A stretch of 64,000 nucleotides of DNA from Terrimonas ferruginea DSM 30193 (GCF_000425585.1 NZ_KE384400.1:1-64000), one strand, 5' to 3'. Positions 17,830 to 27,809 are shown, counted from the first letter of the stretch. Made by a program: numbers and translations. Notes: a model not told the origin generated them from the letters alone.

Positions 17830-18947
17830 TACGGGTAGCATCCCTGGTATCTTATAAAATTTTGCCGGCTAAAACCGGAGGCCAACGCGCAATTACGTTG
17901 TTGCTTAGCTATCTGTCGCAACGTGTATCGCTTACCTGTTATGGTACTGACGACAACGAAACAGCACCCGCGCCGCCGTTCACCTTTATCCCGTTTTTCG
18001 GCAGCAGCCGTCTGCGCTATATCAATCCGCTTAATTTCTTCCGCATGCGGAAAGAGATACGGCGCACGAAAGCCACTCATATTTTACTCGAACATCCTTA
18101 TTGGGGATGGCTGGGCATCCTCTTGCAACTATCTACCGGAGCACAGCTTGTGGTACGGTCCCACAACATCGAGTCGCTCCGTTTCCGGAGCATGGGACGT
18201 TGGTGGTGGCAGATATTAAAATGGTACGAACGGTTCACTCACCGCAGGGCAAGACTCAACTTCTTCATCACCGAAGAAGACCGGCATTATGCCTTACAAC
18301 ATTTCGGACTCAATCCCGCAAAATGTGTGGTGATCACCTATGGCACCGGGCAAACAGTTCCACCCTCACTGGCTGCGCGCCGGGCAGCAAAAGCTATGAT
18401 CTGTGCCCGGCATCAACTGAATGCTTCAGCCCCTTTGTTTTTTTATAACGGCACCCTCGATTATCTCCCTAACCGCATTGGGCTGGATATGATCATTGAT
18501 AAAATAAGTCCGGCGCTTACCGCAAAAGGTTTGGCACACACGGTGCTGGTGTCAGGAAGTAAACTCCCTTCGTCCTACCAGGAAAAAATGCAGCAGGGAA
18601 ATGTCCGCTACACGGGATTTGTACCGGATATCGAATCCTATTTCCTCGCAGCAGATGTTTTCCTGAACCCGGTGATGGGTGGTGGTGGCATTAAAACAAA
18701 ATTGGTCGAGGCATTGGCAGCCGGCACTACATCCGTATCGTTCACCAACGGAGCCTTTGGTATTCCGGTTAACATTTGCGGAGAAAAACTGCGGGTTGTC
18801 GAAGACGGAAATATTAATGCATTTATTGATGCCGCAGAAGAATCAACGCGGCAGGAAGAACAACTGATGCCGCAACAATTTTATGATCATTTCAGTTGGG
18901 AAGCTATTGCAAAAAAAGCAACGGAAAGCCTTCAGAGTACCTTGTAG
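17826..18947 (+). CDS. Glycosyltransferase, GT4-like (GT-B fold)
   Basis: 373 residues from TTG at 17826, which overlaps the YfhO stop in TTGA. The N-terminus IRVASLVSYKILPAKTGGQRAI is the usual first strand and glycine-rich turn of GT-B enzymes. The C-terminal half has the donor-binding region FFYNGTLDYLPN, RYTGFVPDIESYF and PVMGGGGIKTKLVEALAAG, with the acidic residue of the E-x7-E area. It transfers a sugar from a nucleotide donor in the cytosol, probably for a surface polysaccharide. Donor and acceptor are unknown. The 3' end overlaps the convergent GT2 gene by 16 bases. Confidence 0.85.
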   Translation: MIRVASLVSYKILPAKTGGQRAITLLLSYLSQRVSLTCYGTDDNETAPAPPFTFIPFFGSSRLRYINPLNFFRMRKEIRRTKATHILLEHPYWGWLGILLQLSTGAQLVVRSHNIESLRFRSMGRWWWQILKWYERFTHRRARLNFFITEEDRHYALQHFGLNPAKCVVITYGTGQTVPPSLAARRAAKAMICARHQLNASAPLFFYNGTLDYLPNRIGLDMIIDKISPALTAKGLAHTVLVSGSKLPSSYQEKMQQGNVRYTGFVPDIESYFLAADVFLNPVMGGGGIKTKLVEALAAGTTSVSFTNGAFGIPVNICGEKLRVVEDGNINAFIDAAEESTRQEEQLMPQQFYDHFSWEAIAKKATESLQSTL

Positions 18948-19936
18948 AAAAAGGGCTTGTTGCTTACGATGCGGGGCATCAGCCTCCACAAACGAAACAT
19001 ATTTCCCGTAAAGCCAGCGGCATCGGAAAAATGCAGGAAAGGATTGCGCAGGCGCAAAAGGTTGTGCAGAAATCCCAGTGGCCAGTACAGCAAAGCAGCG
19101 CCACTATAACATATCAGCAAAAATAAAAACCAGCCCGCACCAAACTCTTTCCGCACCCGCAACATGTTTGACACCATCATCTGCAACCCTTTGCGGTTCG
19201 ACAAATGATAATACCCCTTCTGGGTGTCACCGAATGCCTGACCTGAAGATTGTCCTTCGAGGTGCATCACGCGATATTGACCGAAGAGACAAAGCTTGCC
19301 GGTTTTCCGAAGCCTGCTGCACCATTCAGTTTCCTCTGCGTATAGAAAAAAATCTTCGTCGAGTAACCCAGCCTTCGAGATGGCTGCCTTTTTTACCATC
19401 AGAAAAGCGCCGTTGATCCAGTCTACTTCTACCACTCCTGTCGCCTCGGGCACATGCGGCTTGGCTACTTTTATACGACCAGCGATCCATTTCAACAGAT
19501 TACCTACATAAGGCAATGGCAGCAACAGGTTCAATCCGCCTTTCATCGCATAACTTCCCGATATCTGCGGCTGGCCGTTTGCAAAAATCAATTGCACGCC
19601 ACAGGCAGCATAATTGCTGGCAGAAAAATCAATGTAACATTTCTTAACGGCTTCTTCCAATACCAGGGTATCGGGGTTGAGCAGGAGTACCGCCTCGCCG
19701 TTTGCCATGCGGATGCCGGCATTGTTTGCCCTGGCAAAACCGGCATTATAGCCCATATTGATCCAGCGTACTTCGGGAAACGGCAAGGTGATCATTTCCC
19801 TGTCCTTATCATTTTCATCGTTGTTCACTACAATGACCTCGAAACTTATACCGCTGGTCTGCGCGTATATGGTCCGCAAACAATCCAGTAAAAGTCCGGA
19901 GGACCGGTAATTGACGATAATGATGGAAAGATTCAT
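18932..19936 (-). CDS. Glycosyltransferase family 2, rhamnosyltransferase-like
   Basis: 334 residues from ATG at 19936 (MNLSIIIVNYRSS), chosen because the GT2 domain starts there. Motifs: VVNNDENDKD, the metal-binding LLLNPDTLV, and the acceptor-side WINGAFLMVKKAAISKAGLLDEDFF, written here only in part: FLYAEETEWC. Two hydrophobic stretches near the end (FLFLLICYSGAALLYWPLGF) may associate with the membrane. This fits the WbbL-like group of O-antigen rhamnosyltransferases, although the sugar is not proven. Confidence 0.85.
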   Translation of the reverse strand: MNLSIIIVNYRSSGLLLDCLRTIYAQTSGISFEVIVVNNDENDKDREMITLPFPEVRWINMGYNAGFARANNAGIRMANGEAVLLLNPDTLVLEEAVKKCYIDFSASNYAACGVQLIFANGQPQISGSYAMKGGLNLLLPLPYVGNLLKWIAGRIKVAKPHVPEATGVVEVDWINGAFLMVKKAAISKAGLLDEDFFLYAEETEWCSRLRKTGKLCLFGQYRVMHLEGQSSGQAFGDTQKGYYHLSNRKGLQMMVSNMLRVRKEFGAGWFLFLLICYSGAALLYWPLGFLHNLLRLRNPFLHFSDAAGFTGNMFRLWRLMPRIVSNKPFFYKVL

Positions 19937-20016
19937 TGATTGGCGAAGGAAGAGAAGCTCCCATATTTGGGAATAAAACAATTACTTTGCAATAATACCG
20001 CAAAAATCATTAGCGC

Positions 20017-20859
20017 ATGCAATTTTCGACGGAGCCGCTTGTGTCGATCATCATCCCCTGTTACAATCACGGAGCTTATATCCGCGATGCATTGCAAAGT
20101 ATTCTTGATTGCGAAGACAAGCACCTCTGCGAAGTGATCATCATAGACGACGGCAGCACAGATCAGCCAACCATTACCGAACTGGAAAAATTAAAAGCGG
20201 AAGGCTGGACCGTGATCTCACAGATCAACCAGGGACTCAGTGCTGCACGTAACACGGGCATCGCGCACGCCAAAGCGCCCTTCATACTCCCACTTGATTC
20301 CGATAACAAAATAAGAAATGCCTATCTCCGTGCTGCCGCTATTATGCAGCAGGATAACAAGATCGATGTGATCTATGGAGATGCCTGGTATTTTGGTTTG
20401 AAAGATGGCCGCTGGACCAACCTGCCGTGGAGCCTGCAACGCATCATGCTCAGCAACCACATTGATGCCTGCGCGCTTATCCGTGCAAGTACCTTACGCG
20501 AAGCAGGCGGATACGATACCAGGCTGCGGTTGGGATACGAAGACTGGGATCTCTGGCTCCGTTTATCTTTCCGCGGATGTGGTTTTTATTACCTGCCTGA
20601 GATCTGTTTTGATTACCGCGTGGTAAAGGGATCGATGGTACGCAGGCTTACCGGTAAAAAGGAACGTTCCAACTCGGTACTCGAGCAGATGTACGAGTTG
20701 CATAAACCTTACATGGATCCCGCGGCAATAGAAGATTTTATTTTGAAACAATACCGGAAAAACCCGGTAAGCTACAGCTTCAAACTTTTTCTCAAGGCTT
20801 ACCTTCCGGGAGTTTATGGCTATCTGTATAAAAAGAACCTGGTACGCAAATACTTTTAA
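20017..20859 (+). CDS. Glycosyltransferase family 2
   Basis: 280 residues. The GT-A fold begins VSIIIPCYNHGAYIRDAL, with nucleotide-binding IIDDGSTD and the metal site LDSDN. The acceptor region has YEDWDLWLRLSFRG, typical of GT2 enzymes of surface-glycan clusters. It is oriented divergently from the GT2 gene at 18932-19936 and is followed 3 bases later by a methyltransferase gene, with which it is probably co-transcribed. Confidence 0.85.
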   Translation: MQFSTEPLVSIIIPCYNHGAYIRDALQSILDCEDKHLCEVIIIDDGSTDQPTITELEKLKAEGWTVISQINQGLSAARNTGIAHAKAPFILPLDSDNKIRNAYLRAAAIMQQDNKIDVIYGDAWYFGLKDGRWTNLPWSLQRIMLSNHIDACALIRASTLREAGGYDTRLRLGYEDWDLWLRLSFRGCGFYYLPEICFDYRVVKGSMVRRLTGKKERSNSVLEQMYELHKPYMDPAAIEDFILKQYRKNPVSYSFKLFLKAYLPGVYGYLYKKNLVRKYF

Positions 20860-20862
20860 TGA

Positions 20863-21594
20863 ATGAGTAAGAGTGAAGCCCGCACAGCGCAGTTAAAAAG
20901 ACTGGATAAATATACTACCAATCTCAACGATCCTTATTACCTGCATTATAAGTTCCTGTTTGCAGATATACAACAGGCTGTAACAACTTATGCCAATGGC
21001 AAGGTATTGGACATCGGTTGCGGCAACAAGCCTTACCGGGATATGTTCCAGGGTCGCAGCGAATCCTATACCGGCTGCGATATTGTACAGTCTTCTGCCA
21101 ATGAAGTGGATATTATCTGTCCCTGTACAGATATACCCGTAGAAGACAACAGCATGGATACGGTTTTCAGTACGCAGGTAATGGAACACGTAGCGGAACA
21201 CGGCAAGCTGTTGTCAGAAGCATTCCGCATACTCAAACCCGGTGGCCATATCATTCTTACTGCCCCTATGTATTGGGAACATCACGAAGTGCCGTACGAC
21301 TTTTTCCGCTTCACACGTTACGGCATGGAGCACCTGTTTCGCACAGCAGGTTTCGAGATCGTTGAAATAAAAGCCAATGGAGGAAAATGGGCGCTTACAG
21401 GGCAGGCATTACTGAACAATCTCCGTTCGACTTTGTACAGGCCGAACAAATCTTTCAGACGCCGGTTCTTTAAGGGAGTATTTGTGCTGTTTCGTGTTAA
21501 ATGGCTGATCAACCTGTTCTTCGGCTTCCTCGAAAAAACGGACAAGGACGAACAAACCACGCTCAACTTTCTGGTTGTGGCTCGCAAACCCTGA
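20863..21594 (+). CDS. Class I SAM-dependent methyltransferase
   Basis: 243 residues. SAM-binding motif I is VLDIGCGNKPY (48-58). Further motifs are YTGCDIVQS, DTVFSTQVMEHVAEH and RILKPGGHIILTAP, the pattern of Methyltransf_11/Ubi-type enzymes. The conserved EHHEVPYDFFRFTRYG segment is typical of methyltransferases in polysaccharide clusters. It lies 3 bases after a GT2 gene, which suggests it modifies a sugar or lipid-linked glycan. The precise substrate cannot be told. Confidence 0.82.
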   Translation: MSKSEARTAQLKRLDKYTTNLNDPYYLHYKFLFADIQQAVTTYANGKVLDIGCGNKPYRDMFQGRSESYTGCDIVQSSANEVDIICPCTDIPVEDNSMDTVFSTQVMEHVAEHGKLLSEAFRILKPGGHIILTAPMYWEHHEVPYDFFRFTRYGMEHLFRTAGFEIVEIKANGGKWALTGQALLNNLRSTLYRPNKSFRRRFFKGVFVLFRVKWLINLFFGFLEKTDKDEQTTLNFLVVARKP

Positions 21595-21601
21595 TGGTTG
21601 T

Positions 21602-22444
21602 TCAGTCGAGAAACCTCCTTGCTAAAAGATTATAGGTCGTGTCTTCGCTTTTTATTTTCTCCGGCGTCAGATGTTGCAGGTATTGATCCCATGAGTGCGA
21701 TTCCCAAAGGTGATGTACATACGCTTTGCTGAAATACCGTTTCTTTTTGAACAGGTAGGTCATGCCCAACCGGTTGTATACGGGATAATGAAATGCATAA
21801 GGACCCGCGATCGTCAGTAAGCCGGGATTTTCATCTGCCAGTCGTTGCGGCAGAAATACCGAATGTTCTCCCCAATATTGGTCACGGCCTTTGGAACGGA
21901 AACTATGATAACTGTCGAGCCAGCGGTTAACGAATTCGCTGTCCGGTTCGCTCAGCATAACGGCATTACAAAGCCCTTCCACTTTTGCGCCGGTAAAAGC
22001 TTCTGCATTCATCCGGCGGAGACCGGTGAGGATACGCAGCAGATGATGATCATAAAAAACGTACTTGGGTTTGAATTGCTGACCGATCACAAAAGAAGCA
22101 TTCAGAAAGGGAGACAGAGGCCGTACGCAAATCGTGTCGAGATCAAGATAAATGCCGCCATGCTTTTGCAGCATCTGCAACCGCACCACATCACTCTGAT
22201 GGGCCACATGGTAAAGACGATTGCCGAAAATGGATTGCGGCGCTTCGATCTGGTTAAGCGTGAGAAAAGGTTTGATCTTGTTCCACCACTCGCCTTTCGG
22301 CTCGTATTGGTAATGAAAAAAAACAGTCTTGGGCTGGTTGACATCAATGGCGGAACGGATGGCGAGATAATGCACCAATGAAAAAGGTTTGCCGCCAAAG
22401 TCCGGCGACATGCCGAATATAAAATGAAAAATTCCTGGGATCAT
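21602..22444 (-). CDS. Glycosyltransferase with DXD motif (GT32-like)
   Basis: 280 residues. It begins MIPGIFHFIFG, the usual start of the Gly_transf_sug family, and has GGIYLDLDTICVRPL with metal-ligand D101 and D103. The later segment GEHSVFLPQRL also fits. These enzymes use nucleotide sugars to extend surface glycans. Its start overlaps the end of the FkbM methyltransferase gene by 4 bases (ATGA), so the two are coupled. Confidence 0.82.
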   Translation of the reverse strand: MIPGIFHFIFGMSPDFGGKPFSLVHYLAIRSAIDVNQPKTVFFHYQYEPKGEWWNKIKPFLTLNQIEAPQSIFGNRLYHVAHQSDVVRLQMLQKHGGIYLDLDTICVRPLSPFLNASFVIGQQFKPKYVFYDHHLLRILTGLRRMNAEAFTGAKVEGLCNAVMLSEPDSEFVNRWLDSYHSFRSKGRDQYWGEHSVFLPQRLADENPGLLTIAGPYAFHYPVYNRLGMTYLFKKKRYFSKAYVHHLWESHSWDQYLQHLTPEKIKSEDTTYNLLARRFLD

Positions 22445-23274
22445 GCTACCGGTTCAAATAAATAATCGATTTCCAATACTCTCGTAATGCGGTATCCGAG
22501 TTCCGTCATTAACGGAATAATCTCTTCGTTGAGCATTTTCTTTTCCATGCATTCGATCTGAATGACGGGCCTGAAACGTGTGATCACCTGCCTGGCGCCT
22601 TTGATCACTTTGGGTTCAAATCCCTGTACATCCATTTTGATAAAATCAAGTCGCTCCAGTTGGGGCAACAGCAGCGCATCCAGCGTCACTACTTCAAAAC
22701 TTCCGCTGCTGTCTTCTTTCAAAAACAAACCGCCATAGTTCACCTGTTTCTTCTTTCCGGAAATAACAATATCATCCTGGAAGTCGGCGCTTGCCCGGGA
22801 AGGCTGGTCACCCAAAGCATATTTATACGGCACGATCACGTCCTGTGCATTGTTCAAGGTTACATTTTCCTGTAACAAAGCATATATTTTTTCCTGCGGC
22901 TCAAAAGAATAAACCCTGGATGCTCCGCATATCCGCGCATAGTATACGGCGTGATTGCCGATATTGGAACCGGCATCGATCACTACACCACCGGCAGGAA
23001 TCTTATCGCGCAAAGCTTCCAGATCGTGAATATCGAAAAAAGTATTGCGGCTGAGTATCGTGAAAGAAATGAAATCACGCGGGTCGGGCACTTTTATTAA
23101 GATGTCTTTCCCTTCATACTTAAACCGGACGATCTGGCTTTGGTGATCAAAACCGGGATTTTTCAACGCCTGCTTTACTTTTTGTTCAAACTTGGATTCC
23201 TCAATGCGGTCTTCGAGCGCTTTTTTCAGCGGACGAAGGCTGCGGGCAAGTGAGGTGACTATTTTTTGCAACAT
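22441..23274 (-). CDS. FkbM-family methyltransferase
   Basis: 277 residues. A coiled, charged N-terminal part (to about 90) precedes the SAM domain with VVIDAGSNIGNHAVYYA (D100, G102, G106), RVYSFEPQ and FIKMDVQGFEPKVIKGA, the standard FkbM motifs. The domain ends IQIECMEKK. FkbM enzymes O-methylate sugars or polyketides, and here a surface glycan is the likely target. It lies between a related gene of unknown activity and the GT32-like gene, with overlap or a short gap on both sides. Confidence 0.85.
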   Translation of the reverse strand: MLQKIVTSLARSLRPLKKALEDRIEESKFEQKVKQALKNPGFDHQSQIVRFKYEGKDILIKVPDPRDFISFTILSRNTFFDIHDLEALRDKIPAGGVVIDAGSNIGNHAVYYARICGASRVYSFEPQEKIYALLQENVTLNNAQDVIVPYKYALGDQPSRASADFQDDIVISGKKKQVNYGGLFLKEDSSGSFEVVTLDALLLPQLERLDFIKMDVQGFEPKVIKGARQVITRFRPVIQIECMEKKMLNEEIIPLMTELGYRITRVLEIDYLFEPVA

Positions 23275-23281
23275 AAATTTT

Positions 23282-24115
23282 CTATAAAATGATTTTCCGC
23301 GGATGGCCTTCTTTACGGTACAGGAAATAACGTGCCGGCTCGTAGTGCGCCTTCAGGTTACCCGGCTCCATAAAATGATCGTTGAGGCAATCGTTGCGCA
23401 CGAAGAAAGCATTTACACCGGCAAGGCTGCACCCTACAAGACTATAGTCTTTCGATGTTGCCAGCCTGTTGAGTGCCGCCAATGAAGCGCCGAAATAGCT
23501 GCTGCCGTCCCATGTCTGGTCGGCGGCATAAGGCACTACAAAATCCACGCTCGGCGGAAAGATGGCATTGTATTCCATACAAACAACACGTGGGCGGAAT
23601 GCTTCGATCGCCTGCCATACATAATAATCATTGCGGTCGATATCTATGGAAAGCAGATCTGGCTCGGCCGGCACACCTGCCTCTGTAAAGAGCGATTGAA
23701 TATTTTCGGCAGTAATGAAGCGGTTGAGCAAGGTGAGCGCACCATTTTTCAACACATCGCTGAAACTGTGGCGGATAGTAGCGGCGCTTTGCTCATTTCC
23801 TTCAATCCACAAACCTTTCCAACCTTTGAATAGCAATAACGAGGAGTTACACTCGATCCCTGTTTCCACGCCAAACTCCACGAAATAGCGGTTGGTGTCA
23901 CCTATGCGGTTAAAAATTTCCTCCAGAATTCCGTCTTCACCATATTGGGAAAATGCCTGGTATTCAAAACGGGTGAGTTTGCGGGGATCAGTGTATTTCG
24001 GATCCTCACGCAACTGACGTGCAATATAATCTTCTATCAGAACAGATCTTACCACCGTGTCACTGCTGGAAAATTCCCTGTTCAGTATTTTTTCAATTTT
24101 TTGCTTGATGGCCAT
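23282..24115 (-). CDS. FkbM-like protein of surface-glycan cluster, activity unknown
   Basis: 277 residues from ATG at 24115; another in-frame ATG at 24160 would add 15 residues. A TATTTTTG box at 24142-24135 favours the shorter form if it is a promoter. Core motifs SQYGEDGILEEIF, YFVEFGVETGIECNSS, LWIEGNEQ and LLSIDIDRNDYYVWQAI resemble the SAM fold of FkbM enzymes but lack the usual glycine-rich DxGxNxG loop. Proteins with this SQYGEDGI signature occur in polysaccharide clusters. It may bind SAM weakly or have another role. It lies 7 bases upstream of the FkbM gene. Confidence 0.65.
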   Translation of the reverse strand: MAIKQKIEKILNREFSSSDTVVRSVLIEDYIARQLREDPKYTDPRKLTRFEYQAFSQYGEDGILEEIFNRIGDTNRYFVEFGVETGIECNSSLLLFKGWKGLWIEGNEQSAATIRHSFSDVLKNGALTLLNRFITAENIQSLFTEAGVPAEPDLLSIDIDRNDYYVWQAIEAFRPRVVCMEYNAIFPPSVDFVVPYAADQTWDGSSYFGASLAALNRLATSKDYSLVGCSLAGVNAFFVRNDCLNDHFMEPGNLKAHYEPARYFLYRKEGHPRKIIL

Positions 24116-24270
24116 TCCGGCTTTTTTAGGGTCCCAAAAATAGGACAAATAGCCTTGCATTCAGACAGGATATCAAATGTGTATGAAAGTGGCTACAGCA
24201 GCAGATTCCCGGGATTTACGTAGCTTCGCGAGCAAGCCTTTTTACAGCATCAACCGAGCCAACCACCATC

Positions 24271-27200
24271 ATGCAACGATCCAGTCGCCTGTTTGTCGTA
24301 CTTTTTTGCCTCAGCTTTTTTGTGCCGTTGTCACCCAAAGCGCAATATGCGGACATGGGTACAGGCGTACTTCGTAACCAGATCTGGTGGATTGACTGGG
24401 CCGGATTTACCATGACAGAGGGCGCCACCCGGCAGTTCAGAACCGATGATGGCCTTGATGTAAGTATTCGTTTTACGGCATTGACTAATCCTGTTGTAGT
24501 GCCCAATGTGATGAATACCTGGTCGGGATCGGTGCTTCACCTGCTTTACAACTTCAGCAATCCGGCCATATACCCGGCATTGATGAAATACAATCACACC
24601 GGACCTATTATTAACAGTGAATGGACCATGGAAATCACCGTTACACGCAACGGGCTTCCGGAGCCCTTTACGCTGGTGGCTGCCGATGCCGAAGCCAGTA
24701 CGGTGAATGAAGTGACCATCTTCACGACCAACGGCTCTCCATGGACCACGCTTGAATTTTTCCGCAACTCCACACAGACGTCCAATCCGCTGAGCGGTTG
24801 TGGTACGCAAGTAGTACGTTCCAGTAATACACATAGCGGCCTGCCGCAGAACGGTCAAAACCCTATCCTGGCAACGCTATCTTCCGCAGGAGGTCAGCTC
24901 TCGGTTAAAACAAAAATGGAAAACACGGTAAATGGGGGAATGGCCGTGGCATACGGTATTTTTTCCGCAGTTGACCGTGGTGATCTGCCTGCATCATATG
25001 GCTTCGCACAACACCGTATTTCCTACAATGCGGTTAACGGATGTAATTTCATGCCACCCTTTCCCGCCATTATGCCCGGAAATAAGTTGTATATGGGCGC
25101 CGTACCGCCGGATGCCGATAATGTGCAGACAGCCGACGATAACACGGTTGGCATGGACGAAGAAGCCGTCGGCACCTTTCCCGTTTACGATGGAAGCGGA
25201 AGCTATTCGATCACTATCCCATTGAATAATACGACAGGCGGCACCGCGTATCTTACCGGATGGCTGGACGCCGACCTGAGCGGCAACTTCACGGCAAACG
25301 AAGCCGCGACTGCCGTGGTGGCCGCCAACAGTACTTCGGCCACCCTTACCTGGACGGGATTACCCGTACTCATTCCGGATGGCGCCGTTACCCGGTTTGC
25401 CTTCAGGTTCCGGCTAACTACCAACCAGGCCGAAAGTCTTTTACCCACCGGCTCCACCGTGGATGGAGAAGTAGAAGATTACCTTATCACACGCAGAGAA
25501 TTTACCGGAAGCGACTGTACATTGAGTGAAACAGACTTTGGCTTCAGCCAAAGCTTATGCAATCCGCTGGAAATACAATTCAACAGTTATACCGCAGGCA
25601 GCGCCACCTGGGATTTTGGCGATGCAACGACAGGCTCGGGCACCAGTCCCACACACCAATTTGCCGATTACGGCACCTACAGTGTAACGCTGGAAATCCG
25701 TCCGTCACCAAGCTGTGTTTTGCGTGCACAAAAAAATATCACGGTTGACATTACCCGCGACAGCGTGATCGTGACTAACGACACCGTCTTTTGTGTAAAC
25801 ACGACCGGTCAACTGAATGCATTAGAGGCGCTGGATTATTGTTGGTTTCCGGCGACCGGTCTTTCCGCGACCAATATTGCCAACCCTGTGGCCAGCGCCC
25901 CGGCCACTGCCACGACTTACTTCCTGCACGCACGCGTAAAAGGTAATAACCTGATCCGAAACGGTGATTTCGAACAAGGCAATACTGACTTCTATTCGCA
26001 ATATAATTATGTTACACCCAATACCAGTGAGGGGCAATACTATGTGTCATCGAATCCGCGCAACTGGAATCCGGGATTATCGAATTGTACAGATCATACA
26101 ACCGGATCGGGCAACATGTTACTGGTAAACGGCTCACCGGCATTGAACCAGGTTGTATGGCAACAAACAGTAACAATTACGCCCAACACCAATTATGCTT
26201 TTTCAACCTGGATACAATCGCTCTCCGCTGCGAATCCTGCGCAACTGCGTTTTTCCATTAACGGGCAGATCGTGAGTAACCTGATTGCCGCCGGCACGTT
26301 ATGTTCATGGAAACAATTTTTCGTAAGCTGGAACTCCGGCGCTAATACATCGGCTATTATTTCTATCGTCAACCAGAATACGATCGCTGCGGGAAATGAT
26401 TTCGCTTTGGATGACATCAGCTTTGCGCCCGTGCGTATTATCCGCGATTCGATCGTCATTGATACGGAGACCCCATCTGTCACTGCTACCGGCAATGGTA
26501 CAATTTGTAAAAATGAAAGGACACAGCTTTCGGCAAGCGGCGCTTCCACTTATTTGTGGTCGCCGGCAACAGGACTCGACGATGCCACTATTGCCAACCC
26601 TGTAGCAGCGCCCTCAAGCACGACCGTATATTCCGTTATCGGCACAACTGCACGAGGCTGCACTGCCACTGATCAGCTAAGCGTGAATGTATTGACACCA
26701 CCAGCCATAACTATAACAGCGGATACCACGATCTGTAAAAACACCGCGGTTCAATTGCATGCAAGCGGAGGTGTCACTTATCAATGGACACCGGCGGCCT
26801 CATTGACCAATGCACTGTCGCCAGATCCGGTGGCGAGCCCCGGACAACAACCGACACGTTATATAGTGGAAGTAACGGATGCCAATAACTGCAAAAACAA
26901 AGACTCGGTAGACGTGAGCATCCGGCCTGACCCTGTATTTGCCATCACAACCCCATCGGTCATTTGCCAGAAAGACACCATATTGCTGACTGCCAGCGGC
27001 GGTCATCTATACCAATGGCTACCCGCACATACACTGCAACATTCAGACGAGGCTATTACCAAAGCTTTTCCCTTGACGACCACTCATTATACCGTCAACA
27101 TAACTGATACGGTCTGTCATGAATCGGCCATGTTATCTACCGTTATTGCCGTAAACAACCTTCCTTCCTTACGACTTGAAAAAAGCAATGATATTGACTG

Positions 27201-27672
27201 CATACGGGGATCAAGTCAGTTGACTGCAGCAGGCGCCTTTACCTATTCCTGGACACCGGTCAATAGTTTAAGCAATCCTTCATCCGCAAATCCCATTGCC
27301 ACACCTTTATTATCCACCATGTATGTGGTAAAAGCTACTGATAGAAACAACTGTTCTGCCTACGATTCCATCAAGGTTGATATACGCACGGACGTGGAGG
27401 GCATGTACCTGATGCCCACCGCTTTCACGCCCAATGGCGACGGCCTTAATGATTGCTATGGTATAAAATGGTGGGGATTGATTGGCAGCCTGGATTTTTC
27501 CGTTTACAATCGTTGGGGAGAGAAGGTCTTTCAAACCAGTCATCCCAATGGTTGCTGGGACGGACGATTCAAAGGTCAACTACAGGCAGGCGGTGTTTAT
27601 GTATACCAGATCCGCGCGCAAACGTTGTGCGGTACGATTGTCCGGAAAGGAACTTTTGTGCTGATACGTTGA
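24271..27672 (+). CDS. Large secreted mosaic protein with PKD, GEVED and type B T9SS sorting domain
   Basis: 1133 residues. A signal peptide (VVLFCLSFFVPLSPKAQ) is followed by a CshA/fibril-like N-terminal domain (to about 235), a GEVED domain around 270-410 (GWLDADLSGNF, DGEVEDYLITRR), and a PKD domain (TWDFGDATTGSG). A carbohydrate-binding-like module (NLIRNGDFEQGN) comes next, then four or five Ig-like repeats containing ICKN..QLxASG and LWSPATGL. The gliding-motility-type C-terminal domain ends the protein (PTAFTPNGDGLND, YNRWGEKVFQT, YVYQIRAQTLCG). It is exported by the type IX system and anchored or released at the surface. An adhesin role is likely but unproven. Confidence 0.85.
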   Translation: MQRSSRLFVVLFCLSFFVPLSPKAQYADMGTGVLRNQIWWIDWAGFTMTEGATRQFRTDDGLDVSIRFTALTNPVVVPNVMNTWSGSVLHLLYNFSNPAIYPALMKYNHTGPIINSEWTMEITVTRNGLPEPFTLVAADAEASTVNEVTIFTTNGSPWTTLEFFRNSTQTSNPLSGCGTQVVRSSNTHSGLPQNGQNPILATLSSAGGQLSVKTKMENTVNGGMAVAYGIFSAVDRGDLPASYGFAQHRISYNAVNGCNFMPPFPAIMPGNKLYMGAVPPDADNVQTADDNTVGMDEEAVGTFPVYDGSGSYSITIPLNNTTGGTAYLTGWLDADLSGNFTANEAATAVVAANSTSATLTWTGLPVLIPDGAVTRFAFRFRLTTNQAESLLPTGSTVDGEVEDYLITRREFTGSDCTLSETDFGFSQSLCNPLEIQFNSYTAGSATWDFGDATTGSGTSPTHQFADYGTYSVTLEIRPSPSCVLRAQKNITVDITRDSVIVTNDTVFCVNTTGQLNALEALDYCWFPATGLSATNIANPVASAPATATTYFLHARVKGNNLIRNGDFEQGNTDFYSQYNYVTPNTSEGQYYVSSNPRNWNPGLSNCTDHTTGSGNMLLVNGSPALNQVVWQQTVTITPNTNYAFSTWIQSLSAANPAQLRFSINGQIVSNLIAAGTLCSWKQFFVSWNSGANTSAIISIVNQNTIAAGNDFALDDISFAPVRIIRDSIVIDTETPSVTATGNGTICKNERTQLSASGASTYLWSPATGLDDATIANPVAAPSSTTVYSVIGTTARGCTATDQLSVNVLTPPAITITADTTICKNTAVQLHASGGVTYQWTPAASLTNALSPDPVASPGQQPTRYIVEVTDANNCKNKDSVDVSIRPDPVFAITTPSVICQKDTILLTASGGHLYQWLPAHTLQHSDEAITKAFPLTTTHYTVNITDTVCHESAMLSTVIAVNNLPSLRLEKSNDIDCIRGSSQLTAAGAFTYSWTPVNSLSNPSSANPIATPLLSTMYVVKATDRNNCSAYDSIKVDIRTDVEGMYLMPTAFTPNGDGLNDCYGIKWWGLIGSLDFSVYNRWGEKVFQTSHPNGCWDGRFKGQLQAGGVYVYQIRAQTLCGTIVRKGTFVLIR

Positions 27673-27675
27673 GAA

Positions 27676-27804
27676 GTGAATGGTCAATGGTGAATAGTGA
27701 ATGGTGAGTACAGACCGCCCTTCTGGAGCCTCAGGGGCCACCATGTATTTACTTCACACAGCAGTTTTACCTTCTCTTTTGAATTTTGACTTTTGAATTT
27801 TGAA
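27676..27804. repeat. Heptamer-word tracts between the T9SS gene and mqnA
   Basis: Five 7-base words GTGAATG/GTCAATG lie at 27676-27710, starting four bases after the stop codon of the T9SS gene. Four words TTTTGAA/TTTTGAC lie at 27777-27804, ending six bases before the mqnA stop codon. The roughly 65 bases between them show no clear signal. Confidence 0.8.
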
Positions 27805-27809
27805 TTTTT

